Shown piece by piece: positions 1 to 8,760 of a stretch of 14,620 bases of DNA (position 1 is the first letter of the stretch; every line of letters starts with the position of its first letter). The DNA is from Allomyces macrogynus ATCC 38327 (taxonomy: Eukaryota; Blastocladiomycota; Blastocladiomycetes; Blastocladiales; Blastocladiaceae). The position numbers were made by a program, and so were the translations under genes. The stretch covers positions 453,484 to 468,103 of the forward strand of contig GG745362.1 of the NCBI GenBank assembly GCA_000151295.1, given 5' to 3'. The notes under the pieces are model-generated. The model searched no databases and was not told the origin of the DNA. It saw only the letters and a list, made by a program, of their open reading frames with translations.

Positions 1-2
1 TG

Positions 3-632
3 TTGCTTGCGGACATAGTGGTCGTCTCATCCGATTATGTGCAAGACCGGCAATACCGCCGCCGCGTCTGCCAGCTGATCCGAGCCGCCGACTACCACTT
101 GCCGCCGCCGGAACACACGCTCCCCACCCAGCTCTCGTGTGCACGACCCGTAGTGGACCGCCGCCGCCGCGACGACGACGACACAGACTACGACCTCGAC
201 CGCACCTGGTCAGCGACCATATTTTTCCGTCAGTCGACGAGGACATAGTTGATTTGATTCAGCACACACGCACGCCGTCATTCTCGAGCGCGTGCACTTC
301 CACCGGCTCATTGTTGACGACCGTCGCGACCTCAGCAAATCGTTTATCCCGACGTCTGGGGCACGCGATTTCGCTTGTGGCGGGAATTCTGCGCAGCGCG
401 AAACGCTCGGTGATGTGGTCCGGCAACTGCGTGCCACGTTCCGGATCGGGTTCGATGCGGGCGTGATGATTAACTCGGGCGAGTCGGTGTTCCGGCGCGT
501 GCGCGACCTCGGCGTTGGCAGCGGAGTGACAAGGTGAAAGCTGGGGAGGGGAGGGGGGAGATGACGGTGGATCGGTTTGTGGCGCCGGGGACCGTGGAAG
601 AGCAGTCGGTCGAGGAGGTTGATGCGAATTAG
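3..632 (+). pseudogene. 3' part of a degenerate SNF2-family helicase-like gene (5' end outside window)
   Basis: Three pieces in different frames carry worn SNF2 ATPase signatures in the right order. Frame 3 (3-208) reads LADIVVVSSDYVQDR, resembling the strand before motif II. Frame 1 (about 289-513) has FHRLIVDDRRDLSK where a DExH box (DEGH type) is expected, then RIGFDAGVMINSGESVF, which lines up with the motif III consensus (GLTGTPxxNSxEDVF). A final piece (561-632) reads VDRFVAPGTVEEQ, the segment that normally follows motif VI, and then stops. An intron of uncertain borders probably joins the first two pieces (acceptor AG at 262 or 288). A GT-AG intron at 514-560 would join the last two in frame. 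Nearly all of the C-terminal helicase lobe is missing and the catalytic motif II/III residues are changed. I infer a pseudogene or inactive paralog; a diverged unrelated protein cannot be excluded. Confidence 0.4.
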
Positions 633-949
633 CGGGTGGAGAACTAAGGTAGAGATGGATCGATGTCTGTAGCAACAAGTATCGTTGTGGGCGCATTGAG
701 CGGGCCGCTGCAGGCATGTGGTGGACGGGGACGCAGAAGAGATGGTGGAGTAGATACGAGAAGCGGATGGATGCTTGCATGAAATGAGTGTGACTTATTT
801 AATGAATGGAGAATCATCAACAACTTCTGTTTCCCATCTCGTGGCCGCTTATCCACCAGCCGCGACCACAACAAAAGGACAAAATGACCCAATCCCGATC
901 CCGATCCAACTCGGCCAGCTCGTGCCCGGCAAATTCCGACTCTCCAAAC
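633..949. other. short intergenic interval between convergent genes
   Basis: No coding signal is seen. This stretch separates the 3' end of the SNF2-like fragment from the stop codon of the minus-strand gene at 950 and should hold the 3' untranslated regions of both. Confidence 0.5.
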
Positions 950-1945
950 TCAGAGTCGAGCGCCACGGGCGAACCGCGCCCAATACACGTCTGGCCGCAC
1001 GAACCACGTCCCAGGCCCGCCATTGTTCCCGCCCTTGCCCGCCTCGTGACCGGGCGCGAGCTTGTCGTCCCCGACACGAATCCCACGGAGCTTTCCGGCC
1101 TTCATCGACATGAGCAGCTGCCCCTGAATCTCCTTGCGCACGGTCACGTAGTCGTCGTGGTTCCGGCCATGCTTGGTGAGCTTGGTGCGGTGCAAGTACG
1201 CAAAGAACCCGGCTGCCACGAACCAGGTGCCGCCGTGGTACTCGACACAGTAGAGGAACTTTTTCGTAAACGACGGCCAAAACTCGACGCACGACCGCAC
1301 GTCCTCGATGAACAGCACGAGTTCGCGGGGAATCTGCGCCGGCAAGTGCGCACCGTCGCCGGGGTTCATGTGCACCGCCTTGGGCCCAATGAACTTCAAA
1401 ACGTCGCGACACTCGGCCTTGGATTCCACGCTTTTGGGCTCAGTCAGACCCGTCGGCACCGACGCGCGAACAGCCGCTCCTATCGATGGGGACGACGGGA
1501 ACGATGCGCCGTCGAGGACCACAGACGGAGCCCATTGAACGACCGTGGGGCGCGCGATCGTGCGCTGCTGGAACACGTTGCGCGTCTTCGGCGCGCGAGC
1601 ATCGGCAGGACCAGCCGTGCTGGCGGGAGCAGTCGTGTCGCCATGTTCATGCGCCGTTGATTGCGAAGAGCTCGAGTCCGACACGCCCGTCGCCACGGCC
1701 TTGCACTTAGCGTTCTTGGTGCGGTATTCAACGGCCGGCACACCCTCGCCTGCGTCTGCGACCTCAAACGTTTCCTCGCGGCACTGGCCTTGCGCAAACT
1801 CGGCCAAGACTTGCGCGACATACTCGCGAATCGCGGCATCGTTCATGATGGCCTCCTTGATCTCGGCCAGCGTGAATACGCGTGGCGCAGCGACGGGAAG
1901 GGTCCGACGGGCGCGGGCGGGGAGGGGGGAGGGCTGGGAGGTCAT
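950..1945 (-). CDS. hypothetical protein, 331 aa, with an ordered aromatic-rich C-terminal domain
   Basis: Single-exon frame with GC-rich third positions. I do not recognise the family. Residues about 24-54 form a predicted amphipathic helix (FTLAEIKEAIMNDAAIREYV). Residues about 85-175 are Ser/Thr/Ala/Pro-rich and probably disordered. Residues about 181-331 look like a folded domain, rich in aromatic and basic residues: FWPSFTKKFLYCVEYHGGTW, then GFFAYLHRTKLTKHGRNHDD, then a Gly-rich stretch (GKGGNNGGPG) before the C-terminus. No signal peptide or membrane segment is evident. The frame stays open upstream to an ATG at 2143, but I chose the ATG at 1943-1945: it has A at -3, and the 66 upstream residues look like translated leader. 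No catalytic motif is visible. It is probably a real but lineage-restricted protein. Confidence 0.7.
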   Translation of the reverse strand: MTSQPSPLPARARRTLPVAAPRVFTLAEIKEAIMNDAAIREYVAQVLAEFAQGQCREETFEVADAGEGVPAVEYRTKNAKCKAVATGVSDSSSSQSTAHEHGDTTAPASTAGPADARAPKTRNVFQQRTIARPTVVQWAPSVVLDGASFPSSPSIGAAVRASVPTGLTEPKSVESKAECRDVLKFIGPKAVHMNPGDGAHLPAQIPRELVLFIEDVRSCVEFWPSFTKKFLYCVEYHGGTWFVAAGFFAYLHRTKLTKHGRNHDDYVTVRKEIQGQLLMSMKAGKLRGIRVGDDKLAPGHEAGKGGNNGGPGTWFVRPDVYWARFARGARL

Positions 1946-3632
1946 AGTTGTGATGGCGTGGGGGTCGAATAGACTGCGAGATGAAGATGTAGGACAGGTG
2001 GAAAAGGTGCAGAGCGCGAATGAGATGAACGTCCAGAAGAAATGGGGCGAGCGGTACTGTTCCCTCTCGTGGGTGGTGAGCGAGGATGAAGGCGACGGAC
2101 CTGCTGGCGAAACAGCGTTGTCGATCACAAAGTATGGTTTCACGTTGTCGTGGTTGGTCGGGGAGCGATGATGTCGACGGGGTTGAGCGCACCTTTTATC
2201 GGCTCGCGGAACGTGTCGCGAAAGGTGGCGAGGGGCGTGACCGCAGCATCAATCCGTGAGCGATGCGGTTGGACGCGTCGGAGCGGCGCACGAGCAGACA
2301 GTGTTCTGGCCATTCTTCGGACAGAATCGGCCCAGTTTCGCGTCGTTTCAAGGCCAGACGGACTCGTCGAGTTACGTGTTACCGCCGGGTGGCGCAAAAA
2401 CGACCCGACTTTGTCAAGCGATTGTCCAACTGAGCGAACGCTCCTCGGCCTTTTGGGGTTGTCTGAAAGTTGGTCAAAAACCTGTCCAAAAGTACCCAGG
2501 TTATGCGTCGTACAGATCATACACGTTGTCTCCAGCACGTCTAATCCACGGACCGGTGGGCACATGGCTTGGCTCGACATGCAGGTCGATTCGCGCACTG
2601 CGATCGGCGTGGCCGTGAGACAGCCGCGTCACTTGCCCGACTTGACGGCGCGCGGTGGCGTGTTCGCCCATTGCTCGCCAGGCCAGTGTTTGGGGGCGCG
2701 TCGCGTTGATTTCTCACTGACATGGTCAAAGGCCAAGGCTTGGGCGATATATTGGTATCGAAACCGCGGATCAGCTCGCCAACGTCAGCGTGCGCCGCGA
2801 CAGATTGCGCTTGCGGAGTTGGCCATCTCCTCCGAGCTGGGACCTCACGTCGACGCCCGCGGTCCTGGTGGTCCCAGCCTAGTTGGACCCTTATCGCCTC
2901 GTACTCCAGGTTGATGGCACCGAGTGCGGTCGTGCCTGTTATGCTCGAAGATGTGCCGTTTGCAGCCTGCGCCGTTGAGCGGAAAACAGTTCTCTCAAGT
3001 TTTCCCCATCTCTTGACACGTGCTCCGAGACGCCGCTGCGCGCCGGTTCCTGGATGGCTGCTAATGGCTCTCCACCCTTTGAGAGCACATCTGGAAGCAT
3101 TACGCGCGACCATCTTTTGTGTGATCATCTCATGAGTGCTTCCCAAGTTGCGAGCAGCCATGAACGTTGAGGATCTGAAAATGCACAGGTCGAGGTGCCC
3201 AAGGATCGCGGCCATTCCACGGCCAAGCAGCCCGCTCGCATCGACGAGTGCGCGCAAGAGTGAGAAAAGGCCAGGGCGGTAAAACTGGCACCGTAAAACC
3301 GTCCCTATGAGCATCAGCGCCTGCCAGTGACTGGCCAAGACACGCTCCACTTTCCGCCACGTCGAACACACGCGACTGTGTTCTGAACACGCTTGACGTT
3401 CCGTGTGCCGCTTGGCAGGCGAGTGCCGCCGTCACACCGTCATTTGTCGCCGGCTACCAACCACCTGGCCAACCAGCACCTGAACCGATTCTGTCGACGG
3501 CAACTGATCGCATTCATGGCAGTGCGCACCATTTTCCACGTTTCCGCCAAGTGAAAGTGCGGCCAGTCTCCAACCAACCAACACTCGTCTCCGACTGCCG
3601 TTCAAGTACTTGAACGGGTGCCACCAACCACC
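1946..3632. other. 1.7-kb interval without a recognisable gene
   Basis: Two long overlapping frames exist (plus 2150-2914, minus 2541-3371). Their translations are Arg/Ser/Trp-rich, show no domain or motif I recognise, and compete on opposite strands. The interval should include the promoter and leader of the minus-strand gene (about 1946-2200) and of the kinase (about 3430-3632). The kinase-side part is rich in CCAACCA-type words. No tRNA-like box A/box B pair was seen. Confidence 0.5.
3598..3617. promoter_or_regulatory. perfect 20-bp palindrome in the kinase leader
   Basis: CCGTTCAAGTACTTGAACGG equals its own reverse complement over all 20 bases and ends 15 bases before the kinase ATG at 3633. 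As DNA it could bind a dimeric regulator; in the mRNA leader it could form a hairpin or promote dimerisation. Its function is inference. Confidence 0.55.
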
Positions 3633-4847
3633 ATGAACTCGCTCGTGCACGGGTTTCGCGTCATGCTCTACGTGCTCTACTCGCTCGTCGACAAGAACCA
3701 CGACTCGTGCGTGAACTTGAATGGGCGCAAGCTGCTCTACCAAAGAAAGATTGCCGAGGTAATTCTCTTCGAGCCAGAATCACCAATAAACCCGACTTCT
3801 ATTCTCATTCGTGCCGTTTATCTGTCTTGGTCAGGGCGGGTTCGGCACCGTATTCCTCGTCCGCGACCTCTCGGCCCCGCACGGCGCGCCGGGCAATATC
3901 CCGCTCTACGCGCTCAAACGCGTGCAGGCATCCGATGTCGAGTCGCGCCACGTCCGTGTCCCGTTCTTACTGCGATCTGTTTGAGCCTGCGGTTGATACG
4001 CTTGCTTCTCCGCCCAATTTGACAGACGTTCGAGTCCGAAGTCAAGGCGCACGGCGCCGTCACGCACCCGCACGTTATGCGGCTCGTTGCCTCGGCCGTG
4101 ATCCCCGGCGCGTCCGGACCACTGGGGTTCCTGCTGATGCCGTACTACTCGGTACACGATTCCCTCCATGCGCTCCACCACCTCCACCATCCTGACCTCC
4201 CGCGCCGCATCCAGAACGGCAACTTGCACGACTTCATCGACCTGCGCTTACAGCGTCACCAACCGCTGTCGCTCGACTTCCTTCTCTCCCTCTTCCGCAC
4301 CATGTGCCAGGGCGTGCTCGCCTTCCACTTGCTCGACCCGCCGTGCGTCGTGCGCGACATCAAACCCGCCAACTTCCTGATCGCCGACCATGGCCGCGGG
4401 ACCGTCTTGACGGATCTCGGCGGCGTGGTCCCCGCAGCACGAGTCGTACATACGCGCGCACAGGCCGATGCGTTGCAGGACGATGCGGCGATTCATGTGA
4501 CGGCGGCGTTTCGGCCACCGGAACTGTTCAGTGTGCCATCGCAGTGCGCATTGGATACGCGCACGGATGTCTGGAGTCTGGGCGCGTGCTTGTACTTTAT
4601 GGTGTTTGGGAAAATGGCGTTTGATGGCACCGAGTCGGCGGCGTTGGCGGCGATTGATTACCAGGGGCGGTACGTTGATGCAGGTCTCGAAATGCAGCCG
4701 GTTGGTCGCGACGAGAAAACTGACGGTTTCGCGGACATGTGCAGAAACGACGCGGCCACGGACCTCATCAAGAGCATGCTGCAAATCGACATGCACAAGC
4801 GACCAACGCTACCGGCCATCCTCGAGGCGCTTGCACCGTACCAGTAA
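3633..4847 (+). CDS. ENV7: STK16/Env7-like (NAK family) serine/threonine protein kinase
   Basis: Model: join(3633..3758, 3835..3951, 4026..4151, 4215..4669, 4745..4847), 308 aa; without the last intron, 333 aa. Human STK16 is about 305 aa. Known family role: membrane-associated kinase of the Golgi/vacuole trafficking system. Seen: glycine-rich loop AEGGFGTV at the exon 1/2 joint; catalytic Lys in YALKRV (about K70); helix C Glu in FESEVKAHG (about E86); VRDIKPANF (about D171, N176); DLG in place of DFG (about D190), as in STK16; RPPELFS in place of RAPELFS; TDVWSLG; MHKRPTLP. The ELFSV..C..D.RTDVWSLG block is diagnostic of this subfamily. Oddities: His of HRD is Val, and the first Gly of the loop is Ala, but all essential Lys/Glu/Asp/Asn residues remain, so it is probably active. 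The N-terminus lacks Gly2, hence no myristoylation; a hydrophobic stretch (residues 8-18) and one Cys (about C26) might anchor it. The start has A at -3. Confidence 0.9.
3759..3834 (+). other. kinase intron 1
   Basis: 76 nt, GTAATT donor, TTGGTCAG acceptor, phase 0. Splicing joins IAE to GGFGTV and completes the glycine-rich loop, which fixes both borders. Confidence 0.9.
3952..4025 (+). other. kinase intron 2
   Basis: 74 nt, GTCCGT donor, TTTGACAG acceptor, phase 0. It contains an in-frame stop. A second in-phase donor at 3958 would add two residues; the one at 3952 gives the STK16-like spacing between the catalytic Lys and the helix C Glu. Confidence 0.8.
4152..4214 (+). other. kinase intron 3 (in frame, stop-free)
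   Basis: 63 nt, GTACAC donor, CTGAC branch-like site 19 nt before CATCCAG. It has no stop, so it reads through as 21 His/Leu-rich residues. Removal gives FLLMPYYS-NGNLHDF, matching the kinase hinge (LLLPFF..G.L in STK16); retention would break the hinge. Confidence 0.85.
4670..4744 (+). other. probable kinase intron 4 (in frame, stop-free)
   Basis: 75 nt with a strong GTACGT donor, a CTGAC branch-like site 21 nt before the end, and a TGTGCAG acceptor. Removal joins AIDYQGR to NDAATDLIKSML and brings the protein to 308 aa, near the family length. Retention adds 25 residues in the loop before the last kinase helices, a place where kinases tolerate insertions, so this one is less certain than the other introns. 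Confidence 0.6.
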
Positions 4848-4961
4848 TACAAAAAATCGTTGATCCAAACGGTTCGCATTGCTTGTATTTTTACAACCTG
4901 CGCGACAGTTGCGCAATGTCATGGAATATCAACACCTCCTTGACCCCAAAGTTCCAACGGC

Positions 4962-7900
4962 CTACTCGACCGGATCGTCGACGGCCATGGCCGAAGCGTC
5001 GGGCGTTCCTGCCTCGGCCTCGTCCGAGATCTTGGTCACGGCCCATCCATGCGGGGACGTCGGGTCGCGGCGAATTTCCTAGTCCCGAAACGCAATGTGG
5101 TCAGCCGCCTCGTTTCCCTCCACCCAACCCAACCATGCAACCGAGAAAGACCGCGTGCGTACCGAAGTCGGGAAATAATGCGCATTGGTCCGCACCGAAA
5201 TCACCGCCGGAATGAAATCAAACGAGCACACTTTCACCCGCACATACGCCCCATCCGGCACGTTCCGCACCGCCGCCAAAAACGCGTCCAAGTCCGGCGT
5301 CGCATGCTCATTCACATGCGTGACAAATGTCGTCTCCGTCAATTCAAACATAACCGCGGGCGACCCCTGCTGCCGACGACTCACGTAGCACCCGGACGGC
5401 GGGTCGCGACACTGTTGCCGTACAGCCTTGTGCGGCACCTGGATCAGCGCGCCGCACCAGAGGATACACCGGTCGGTGCCCGCATCCAATTGCGCGGGGG
5501 TCACGACCACGTCGACCAACTGTTTCCGGCGCACGACGCGCAACGTCATGGGCGCGCTGTTCGCGCGAGTCACGGCGGCGGTCACGTCGGCCATGTTGTT
5601 GACGAGGGCGCCGTCCATGGTCAGGACGAGGTCGAGTTCGCGCAGGACGCCGTCACATTCCCGCCCTGACTCGACGCGGCGGACGCGCAGGATGTGCCGT
5701 TTCTTGGCGTCCTGGACGCGCGCGAGCCACGTGTCGGGGACGCCCATGGCGCGCGCTTGCACGAGCGAGGTTTGTTGCCACTCGACGTTGAGGACGGTCA
5801 GGCCCAGGTCCGGGAGGGGGTAGAGGAGCGACGGGAGCTTGGTGAGGGTCGTAGATGGCGGCGGCATGAGGGAGCGCACGCGGTCACGCACGCGCGAAAT
5901 GATGGGGACGACGTCGGCCATCGGGATGCCCAAGTAGTACTCCACTAGGATGTGCGGGATTTGAGTCAGTTTCGAGCAGTAAAAAAAACGAAGGGAACTC
6001 ATCGAGTACGTACTGTTGTTTCCCGTCGAGTTATTCCGCTCGCCCGTGAACGTGGCCCACAGCCCGACCACCTCCCCCGACGTCGGATCCGCCAACACCC
6101 CCGACGCGCACGTACTCGCGAGCGGCGAATCGAGCGTGATCGCATCAAAATTAATCGCGCGCGGCCTCGGCTCACCGGAACACGGGATCGTGAGCAAGTT
6201 CACGTCCGTGACCGTCGTCGCCACGTGTACGGGCCGCTGGTTATGCGTGACAGCCAGGAAATCCACTTTTTGACCGGGTACGGCGCGCGTACTCGAGAGC
6301 GGCGCCGACAGCACGGGCGCGTCCAATTGCGCCGTCGCGTACTGCACGATCGCGTAATTGTGTACCGGGTGAATGAAGACCGCGCGGGCCGGCACTTGCA
6401 CGGCGTCCCAAAACGTGACCATGATATCGACCAGGTCGAATTGCACGACCGCGCGCGAGACGAGGACTAGGCCCAGGTCGGCGTCAACGACGAGACCGGT
6501 CCCGGACGCGCGGGATGAGGGCACGCCGTCGAGCATGACGGGGCTCGTCGCGGCGATGCGGACGACGCTCGGCATGAGCGAGGTCACGGGCCCGAGGGAG
6601 AACTCGGGCACAACCGCGCGCTGCACGGTCACGGTTGGTTCGGGCGGGGCGTTGGTGTTGAGGTCGGTGAAGTCCCATTTCCCCGTAACGTCGTTGCGCA
6701 CGGCGAGCCGGAACGGCGCCCAGTGCTTGTCCATGGTCGCGATCGAGACCGACTTGGTGTGCACGTCGTCGATAAAGTAGTAGGTGATCGGAATCCGTTC
6801 GCGGTCCGGGATCGCCTGCAGGATCGGAATCATGTCCTCGATCGAGGAGACGGGCTGGGAGTTGATACTGTCGACAATCAACCCGTGCGACGACCCGTCG
6901 AGATGAAACATGCCCGCGGCCTGCGCGACGTAGACGCCCTTGACGGCGACGCCGTAGTGCCGCGCGAGCTGGTAGCTGAGATTGTTGAGCTTGCCGCCAC
7001 CCACATCGAGGTACTTGTCGGGCGTGATGGCGTGTAGGTCGCCCACTTGCAGCGTAATGTCGAGCGGGGTCCCGCCGCGCTCGATCGAGAGTGTCATGGT
7101 CCCGCCGACGCTGTCGTCGAGCACGACTTCGAGCGGCACAAACTGCGTCACAAACTCGCCGTTCACCTTGATGAGCACGTCGCCCTCTTGCAAGTGGCCG
7201 TACGCGGGCGACTCCGGCAGGACAATCTCGGCAACGAGCATGCCAATCTCGGTCTGGAACGCGCTCCGGATCGCAGCCTCGGTTTCCGGCCGGAGCCCGA
7301 GCCGGCGCGCCTCGTCAAACGGGCGGTGCAGCCACACCGTCTGGATCGTGCCGCGCACAATCGGCTCGCCGCGCTGGAGCAAGTGCAGCGCTCGGAGGAC
7401 ACGGGGGAGAGGCAGGAAGAAATCGGTCGCGGCCTCGGTGCGCCCACCGGCCTGAAGGGCCACGGCATTGCCGTCAATGTCAACGACGGGCGATCCACTC
7501 GACCCACCCGACGTGGACGCGGCTGCCTGGATGTAGAACGTGTCGCTGTCATTGTACGTGAGGTCGCCGTACTCGGGCGCGTTACGATCGAGTCGTGAAA
7601 TCGAGCCGGCCATGATGGAGAGCTTTTCGCCCGCGTCGTTGCCGCAGACACGGATTTCGAGCCCGACCTTGGCCAAGTCGGGCCGCAGCGGGATGGAATC
7701 CACGGTCAGGTACTTGAGCTTGGATGGGTCGTATTTCAAGAAGCCGAAATCGTGGATCGGGTCGCGGTAGCTGTGATGTGGGGTTGGTTGGTGATCAGAC
7801 GATGCTCGAGGCATGATCAGCGTTGCTGCACAAACACATACATTGGAATCACATCCAGCTCCTCATGGTTATGAAAGACAACATGTCCGACAAACGGCCC

Positions 7901-8293
7901 GGGCCCGACAACGTGACGGTTCGTCAAGATCAGCCCCTGTTCGGCGTCAACGACAAACCCGGTCGCCTCGGACGTGCACGCGTGTTCCGTATCGAACGCA
8001 GCCACGACCATGAACCGCACGGACACGATCGACGGCACGACGCGCTCAATCGTCTGCTGCCAGCGACGGGACAGGGTCGCGTCGGTTTCCGTCAGTGGCG
8101 CCGTCGCTGGGTGCGATCCTGTGGGTGCCGAAACGACGCTGCTGCCGGCCGAGTCGAGTCGGCGGCGCTTGCTGCGCGTGAGCGAGTCGGAGGACAGGCG
8201 CATGTCGTGGTCGGCGAGGTCGAGAGCGTCGGCGCTGCCGGACGCCGACAGGACGGGCGAGGCGAGCGGGCTCGCGTCGGTGGAAATGTCCAT
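4962..8293 (-). CDS. NMA111: Nma111-type nuclear HtrA serine protease (double protease/PDZ)
   Basis: Model: complement(join(4962..5078, 5163..5944, 6014..7770, 7842..8293)), 1035 aa; yeast Nma111 is about 1000 aa. Known role: nuclear serine protease of the HtrA family that promotes apoptosis-like death, cleaves the IAP-like protein Bir1 and acts in heat tolerance. Seen: a basic cluster RSKRRRLD (about 40-47), a likely nuclear signal; first protease domain with TNRHVVGPG (H127), [15 protein letters not shown] (D158) and GGSSGSPVV (S242), an intact triad; [15 protein letters not shown]; a PDZ domain about 325-400; a second protease-like domain (about 545-735) where the His site reads SRAVV and the Ser site CASGV, so inactive as in other family members; a second PDZ region; and a HYFPTSEIRR tail made only by splicing to the last exon. 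Start: the ATG at 8293 has an AAAACCATGG context. It converges with the kinase and diverges from the small gene at 8761. Confidence 0.95.
5079..5162 (-). other. NMA111 intron 3
   Basis: 84 nt, GTACGC donor, CTGAC branch-like site 22 nt before GACTAG. The open frame ends at the TAG inside this acceptor. Splicing instead joins HYFPTS to [12 protein letters not shown] and 30 more codons, ending at TAG 4962-4964, which restores the conserved family C-terminus (FPTSELRR-type). Confidence 0.9.
5945..6013 (-). other. NMA111 intron 2 (in frame, stop-free)
   Basis: 69 nt, GTACGT donor, CTGAC branch-like site 21 nt before CATCCTAG. It reads through as 23 residues of unlike composition ([10 protein letters not shown]). 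Removal gives [19 protein letters not shown], matching the fungal family pattern of GER followed by VEYxLG. Confidence 0.9.
7771..7841 (-). other. NMA111 intron 1
   Basis: 71 nt, GTATGT donor, CATCACAG acceptor, and a stop in the upstream frame. The split Ile codon restores [14 protein letters not shown], the stretch that carries the catalytic Asp, so both borders are well fixed. Confidence 0.95.
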
Positions 8294-8382
8294 GGTTTTG
8301 CTGCACGGTTTAAACGGGAGCGTTGGCGCCGCGGCCTCGTCGCGTCGCGGTTGCAGTGAGCTATTTAGCGCCCTCGTAGTGC

Positions 8383-8431
<49 letters not shown>

Positions 8432-8760
8432 GCTGGTGATCTCGCGGGAAGTCGACGTGACGGCCAACCGCGTCTGATCTGCGTCTTGGCCACGTGACGC
8501 GTGCTGTCTCGCAACTGCTCGCATGACTGTGACGTGGTCTGTGCGAGACACCACTCTTCGTCCTTTGTGCTCGCGGTCGTTGCCGCCACTGCCGCGACGC
8601 TCGCCCTGAATCGACGCTAACGACGAGTTACTTGCCGCAGGAGCGCTGCGCTGCTGTCACGGAGCCACTCGTCCGGTCCCTGGTCCCGGTCCACCAGTCT
8701 TTTGATCGATTTCGGCCCTGCTCGCTTCACTCACCGACAGCAATCCGCCACACCGGCGCC
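8294..8760. promoter_or_regulatory. divergent promoter interval of NMA111 and the 73-aa gene
   Basis: The 467 bp lie between two divergent start codons and should contain both promoters and leaders. A CACGTGAC word at 8491-8498 matches the E-box/Cbf1-type core GTCACGTG on the minus strand. No TATA box is obvious. An in-frame ATG for NMA111 at 8554 would give an N-terminal extension with 16 threonines encoded by the microsatellite; I judge this to be leader. Confidence 0.5.
8384..8431. repeat. (CGT)16 trinucleotide microsatellite
   Basis: Sixteen perfect CGT units on the plus strand, equivalent to (ACG)16 on the minus strand, about 90 bases upstream of the NMA111 ATG. It is probably in the 5' leader, and its length may vary between strains. 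Confidence 0.95.

Noticed and set aside
1946..2143. N-terminal extension of the 331-aa protein by 66 residues
   Set aside because: The extension has unlike composition and no matching targeting signal, and the internal ATG at 1945 has a better context.
2911..2925. 15-nt word TTGATGGCACCGAGT shared with the kinase gene at 4621-4635
   Set aside because: Similarity does not extend on either side, and one 15-mer match in a window this size is within chance.
2541..3371. 276-codon minus-strand frame, overlapping a 254-codon plus-strand frame at 2150-2914
   Set aside because: The translations have no recognisable domain, are Arg/Ser/Trp-rich like non-coding GC-rich DNA, and contradict each other. 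I left them unannotated as genes.
8294..8554. N-terminal extension of NMA111 with a 16-Thr tract
   Set aside because: The ATG at 8293 has a near-ideal context, and the family is already complete from there. The repeat looks like leader sequence.
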